Positions 60,801 through 64,000 of a stretch of 64,000 bases of DNA are shown in pieces. This DNA comes from Cohnella rhizosphaerae (GTDB lineage: Bacteria; Bacillota; Bacilli; Paenibacillales; Paenibacillaceae). Position numbers and translations under genes: made by a program. Location of the stretch: assembly GCF_029525575.1 (NCBI RefSeq), contig NZ_JAPDIA010000003.1, forward strand, positions 1,914,214-1,978,213, in the 5' to 3' direction. The notes beneath the pieces are model-generated. The model saw nothing but the letters and a program-made list of their open reading frames with translations. It was not told the origin of the DNA and ran no database searches. The first letter of the stretch is position 1. The number at the start of each line of letters is the position of its first letter.

Positions 60801-63800
60801 GCGCTTCCGCCGGGTCCCGCCCATCCGGAGCCGGGCACGCTGTCGATCAACGATACGGCGACCGGCACGGGTACGAACGAATTCGCCTATACCGGCTCCT
60901 GGAGCGCGGAGGCGGGCAACGCGTTCAATTATCATCTGGATAACCACCATTCGTCCACGGCCGGCGATTTCTACGAAGTGAAATTCGACGGCGTGCAGAT
61001 CCAGCTGTATGCCGAGCTGAAGGACAATACGGGCATCGTGGGCGTGTCGATCGACGGCGGCGCCGAAACGCTGGTCGATACGTATTCCCGCACGCATATA
61101 GGCGATGCGCTCGTCTATACGAGTCCGCGGCTTGCGGACGGCGCGCATACGCTGAGGGTGCGCGTCACGGGCACCAAAAACGCGGAATCCGGCGGTGCCG
61201 GGCATGTCGTCGACCGGGTCGTCGTCGTGTCCGCCGTCGCGCCGATCCGCATCAACGACAGCGAGACCGGCACGGGCCTGGGCCAGTTCGATTTTGCCGG
61301 AACCTGGCATCAGGCCGCGAACAACACGAACTACGGCGCGGACAATCATTTTTCCAATACGCCGGACAGCTACTATGAAGTCCGATTCGAAGGCGTGCAG
61401 GCGAAGCTGTACGCGGAGCTCGATACGGGCATGGGCATCGTCGGCGTCTCGATCGACGACGGACCGGAGTTTAAGGTCGATCTTTACGCCGCCTCCCATA
61501 TCGGAAGCGCGCTTGTGTTTACGAGTCCAAGGATGGCGGCCGGCGCTCATAAGATGAAGGTGCGCGTCACGGGCACGCAAAATACGCTCGCAACCGGCAA
61601 CTGGGTCGTCGCCGATCGGGTGGACGTCGTGCCGGCGGGCTCGCCGATCGTGGTCAACGATTCGCGGACGGGCACGGGGAACTACGCGTTCGATTTCCAC
61701 GGCGCGTGGACGGCCGGCACGAACAATGCGTCCAATTACGGCAGCGACAATCATTTTACGAACGAAAAGGATGCCTACTACCAAGTCCGCTTCGTCGGCA
61801 AAGGCGTTCAGCTGTACGCCGAAGTGAACTCCGGCTTCGGCATCGTCGGCGTCTCGATCGACGGCGGCGCCGAAACGCCGGTCGACATGAACGCTACGGT
61901 CCATATGGGCGACTATCTCGTCTATACGAGCCCGGCGCTGACCGACGGTCCGCATACGCTGAAGGTGCGAAGCACCGGCGACAACAGCGCGGGCGGAGGA
62001 CCGTGGAGCGTCGCGGATCGGGTGGACGTCGTCCCGACGGACATTTCGGATACGGAGGCGCCGGGCGCGCCGTCCGGCCTGATGTCGCCTTCGTTTACCG
62101 CGACGGCAGCAGACCTGAGCTGGGATCCGGCAAGCGACAATTACGGCGTGGAAATGTACGAAATTTATGCCGACGGCACGCTGACCGGCGTATCGATGGG
62201 CACGCATACGACGATAACGGGCCTTGAGGACGGTCGGACGTATTCGTTCACGGTCAAGGCGAAGGACGCCGCGGGCAACTTGTCCCCGGCAAGCGCGCCG
62301 GCCGTCGTCACCGTTCATGCGCCGCTGCCCGACCTGGCGCTCCATCAACCGGCGACGTCCAATTCGGCGGTTCAGACCGGTTACGAGGCGGGCAAGGCGG
62401 TGGATGGCGATGCCACCACCCGCTGGAGCGGGGACACGAACGACAACCAGTGGCTTCGCGTCGATCTGGGCGAGGTGAAAAGCGTCGCCGAAGTGAAGCT
62501 GAACTGGGAGACGTCCTATGCGACCGCCTACAAAATCCAGGTGTCGACGAACGGCTCCGACTGGAACGACGTCTACGCGACAACCTCCGGCAACGGCGGA
62601 CTGGACGACATTACGTTCGCCGCCGCCGACGCGCGGTACGTGCGAATGATCCAGAGCGCGAGAAACGGCTGGTACGGCGTATCGCTGTGGGATTTCGAGG
62701 TATACGGATCCTGGGGACCGACCACGCCGCCGCGCGTCAATCTGGCGCTGAACAAGACGGCGACGGTCAGCTCGATCGAGGGCGCCGGCTACGAGGGCGG
62801 CAAGGCGACGGACGGCGACCTCGGCACGAGATGGTCGGGGGCGGCAGGCTCGTCCGAGCCGCAGTCGATCGCGGTGAACCTGGGAGCGTCGATGAAGGTC
62901 GACGAGGTGAAGCTCGTATGGGATGTCGTCCATGCGACGGCTTATAAAATTCAAGTGTCGACGGACGGCGGGGAATGGAGCGATGTCTACTCGACGACAT
63001 CCGGCGCCGGAGGAACGGAGACGATCAAGTTCGCCGCCGCGGACGCGCAGTACGTGCGAATGGTGGAAACGGCAAGAAGCGACGCCTGGTATGCGAGCTC
63101 GATTCAGGAGTTCGAGGTGTACGGAGAGCCGGGGCCAGTCACGCCTCCTCCGGTCAATCTGGCGCTGAACAAGACGGTGACGGTCAGCTCGGTCGAAGGC
63201 GCCGGTCACGAAGGCGGCAAGGCGACGGACGGCGATCTCGGCACGAGATGGTCGGGCGGAGCGGGCTCGCCCGAGCCGCAGTCGATCATGATCGATCTCG
63301 GATCGCCGGCGCAGGTCGACAAGGTGAAGCTGTTCTGGGATGTCGTGCATGCGACGGCCTATAAAATCCAGCTGTCGGCCGACGGCGCGCAGTGGGACGA
63401 TGTGTATGCGACGACGGCCGGCGCGGGAGGCACGGAAACGATCACGTTCCCGGCGACGGCGGCGCAATACGTGAAGCTGGTCGAATCGGCAAGAAGCAAC
63501 GGCTGGTATGCCAGCTCCATTCGGGAATTCGAGGTATACGGCAGCCAGGAGGAGCCGCCTGCCAACCAAGCGCCGGTCGCGACCGACGCGGCGATCGAAG
63601 GCGACGGCCGGATCGGGCAGACGCTGACGGGCAAATACGAGTACAGCGACGCGGATGGCGATCTCGAAGCGACGTCGGCGTTCCAATGGTTCCGCGGCGC
63701 TGCCGCGGACGGCTCGGACAAGTCGCCGATCGCTTCGGCGAACGCCGTATCGTACATCGTGACGGATGAGGACGGCGGCCAATATCTGTTTTTCGAGGTG

Positions 63801-64000
63801 ACGCCAAAAGCGTCCGCGGGCGTGGAAACGGGAAGCCCCGTCGTCAGCGCCGGCATGCTCGTAGAAGGTGCGACGCCGACGCCGAGCGCATCGCCGACGC
63901 CGACGCCAAGCGCAACGCCGACGCCGGCGCCAAGCGAGTCGCCGACGCCAACGCCAAGCGCATCGCCGACGCCGACGCCAAGCGAGTCGCCGACGCCAAG
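57873..64000 (+). CDS. Giant secreted right-handed beta-helix protein with repeated binding modules (3' partial)
   Basis: At least 2042 residues, open to the window end with no frame break. GTG 57873 start, signal peptide to about 31 (QASAAA). Residues 32-790: parallel beta-helix of the pectate-lyase-like/DUF1565 type (VYFVDAENGSDSNDGSTGHP, many NNxI/NNTV turns), interrupted at about 170-320 by a concanavalin-like sandwich. About 810-973: CBM_4_9-like. About 989-1393: three copies of a 135-residue module starting near bases 60838, 61247 and 61649. About 1390-1480: FN3. About 1485-1890: three F5/8 type C domains (period 414 bases). About 1893-1990: Ig-like domain, then a Thr/Pro/Ser linker (TPTPSASPTPTPS). 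The C-terminus, perhaps a wall anchor, is outside. Probably a polysaccharide lyase or hydrolase; the catalytic residues are not identified. Confidence 0.85.
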   Translation, partial: MVRKGLAYVLIASMLSMYFVAAPSRQASAAASVYFVDAENGSDSNDGSTGHPWKTIGKAAAVMVAGDTAKIRTGTYRETVKPASDGVTFEADTGADVTVSGADLITGSWTPAPAVANGAYSIDATLGMPDYLNQIYVAGQANNWARSPNTEVGNLYDPNLYRYDNTKSDSNKLVDAANLTQPDGTWNGAAVFYEDAGAWNFGSAIVSSSTHAGVLNILSAPSFYSVRLSSLDNKLTLVDQNGTTLGASNVAVQLNTTYNVKIEAVDGSIKVYLNDQSAPAITATDPKPIEGFFGVGVQSGSSSVAASASFENVNATISSQSIDQATGKEKAGFASNLEGWSSGEGNGYWTVDGSSVVGYTQPQSQRLGAAYDSATKAKNFTYSADVTLKTAGAALLTFRKQDLPYVLGMANWGLNNSEYMIMGKLAALDYPGEWYYDKAAGKLYMIAPDGGDPAGHTVEAKARNLAFDLTNRSNVVVKGVKLFASTIDMANGSGNVVDGIRAKYVSDYYVEFSSGSSGICLCGSNNTLKNSEIAFSSGSLVTVKGENNRLINNVIHDATYGGIVFDSAIELNGVGHLVSNNTVYNASRSLIGGTFYAADIQYNDFYGGNAFATDTGLLYTAHSDLGNTQIHHNYWHDNMHRSKGVDDTGQWSGGVYLDESTMNATLYNNVTWNFPWRGIMVNHLSNFVQVYNNTTDNASIVEISRPGYTIDDYRDKVYNNISVDGLDTSGLTIGADYKANLAAGDPQYIDAAGGNFRPGAGSPALDAGVPIEGITDPSDSTPDIGAYQTGGPDWKAGADLDNPPAVEPAYGLVHTGYENLLTNGAFELNRMQQPGMDSLYAWTRTYSKAAQPVYDIAGNKDTNLGPARIVNKTSIALGTGEDGIEQTIVGLKPNTKYELRGFLRSAVSGKAVKLGVKDFGGSDTSGETAESKWQTKTLTFTTGPAATTATVYAYKPETGSYAFVDDVSVSLWEEPAALPPGPAHPEPGTLSINDTATGTGTNEFAYTGSWSAEAGNAFNYHLDNHHSSTAGDFYEVKFDGVQIQLYAELKDNTGIVGVSIDGGAETLVDTYSRTHIGDALVYTSPRLADGAHTLRVRVTGTKNAESGGAGHVVDRVVVVSAVAPIRINDSETGTGLGQFDFAGTWHQAANNTNYGADNHFSNTPDSYYEVRFEGVQAKLYAELDTGMGIVGVSIDDGPEFKVDLYAASHIGSALVFTSPRMAAGAHKMKVRVTGTQNTLATGNWVVADRVDVVPAGSPIVVNDSRTGTGNYAFDFHGAWTAGTNNASNYGSDNHFTNEKDAYYQVRFVGKGVQLYAEVNSGFGIVGVSIDGGAETPVDMNATVHMGDYLVYTSPALTDGPHTLKVRSTGDNSAGGGPWSVADRVDVVPTDISDTEAPGAPSGLMSPSFTATAADLSWDPASDNYGVEMYEIYADGTLTGVSMGTHTTITGLEDGRTYSFTVKAKDAAGNLSPASAPAVVTVHAPLPDLALHQPATSNSAVQTGYEAGKAVDGDATTRWSGDTNDNQWLRVDLGEVKSVAEVKLNWETSYATAYKIQVSTNGSDWNDVYATTSGNGGLDDITFAAADARYVRMIQSARNGWYGVSLWDFEVYGSWGPTTPPRVNLALNKTATVSSIEGAGYEGGKATDGDLGTRWSGAAGSSEPQSIAVNLGASMKVDEVKLVWDVVHATAYKIQVSTDGGEWSDVYSTTSGAGGTETIKFAAADAQYVRMVETARSDAWYASSIQEFEVYGEPGPVTPPPVNLALNKTVTVSSVEGAGHEGGKATDGDLGTRWSGGAGSPEPQSIMIDLGSPAQVDKVKLFWDVVHATAYKIQLSADGAQWDDVYATTAGAGGTETITFPATAAQYVKLVESARSNGWYASSIREFEVYGSQEEPPANQAPVATDAAIEGDGRIGQTLTGKYEYSDADGDLEATSAFQWFRGAAADGSDKSPIASANAVSYIVTDEDGGQYLFFEVTPKASAGVETGSPVVSAGMLVEGATPTPSASPTPTPSATPTPAPSESPTPTPSASPTPTPSESPTP

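Noticed and set aside
58524..63782. A 1752-codon open frame on the minus strand
   Set aside because: It is the shadow of the GC-rich plus-strand beta-helix gene, whose translation has clear domains and repeats. The antisense product is Arg/Val-rich without recognisable domains or a ribosome site.

Overview
The window looks like a chromosomal segment of a Gram-positive, spore-former-type bacterium of the Paenibacillaceae (Paenibacillus/Cohnella-like). The reasons are the strong AGGAGG-type ribosome sites, frequent GTG/TTG starts, YesM-type sensor kinase, membrane-bound AraC regulators, three sugar ABC importers of the MalEFG/LplABC kind, S-layer homology (SLH) anchors and very large multimodular secreted carbohydrate-active proteins. 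No rRNA, tRNA, CRISPR array or insertion sequence was seen.

Layout. (1) 1-10164: a sensor kinase, a sugar-binding lipoprotein, two permeases, a secreted GH99-like/FG-GAP/F5-8C protein and a GH38 alpha-mannosidase form one alpha-mannoside uptake and degradation locus. (2) 10189-11492: a small gene remnant and a tRNA-dihydrouridine synthase, followed by tandem intergenic repeats. (3) 12147-24501: a secreted (alpha/alpha)-toroid protein with many beta-sandwich modules, an LplABC-type importer, and two Gfo/Idh/MocA oxidoreductases flanking a membrane AraC regulator. (4) 24629-36029: an SLH protein, a PanE-like reductase, a DJ-1/PfpI protein, a copper-amine-oxidase-stalk protein, a methyltransferase, a two-component system and a TVP38-pssA-ABC exporter operon. 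Several genes here are visibly AT-richer than the rest. (5) 36180-40333: an OmpR-type two-component system divergent from a thiol-redox operon (thioredoxin-like, CcdA, peroxiredoxin), plus a small orphan protein. (6) 40363-64000: a membrane AraC regulator, a third importer, a 2475-residue secreted protein with toroid, CE4 deacetylase, cohesin and dockerin-like modules, a cohesin-SLH surface anchor, a sugar isomerase/epimerase, a 2-hydroxyacid dehydrogenase and the start of a giant parallel beta-helix protein.

How the genes work together. Regions 1, 3 and 6 are each polysaccharide-utilisation units: a membrane sensor, an ABC importer, secreted enzymes, and intracellular glycosidases or oxidoreductases that process the product. 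In region 6 an enzyme ending in a dockerin-like module sits next to a cohesin-SLH protein. This suggests a small cell-surface enzyme complex.

Caution on sequence quality. About thirty reading-frame breaks occur. Nearly all lie in a homopolymer and are repaired by removing exactly one base. This looks like systematic over-calling of homopolymers rather than gene decay, so such genes are annotated over their repaired span, and the break position is stated in each entry.
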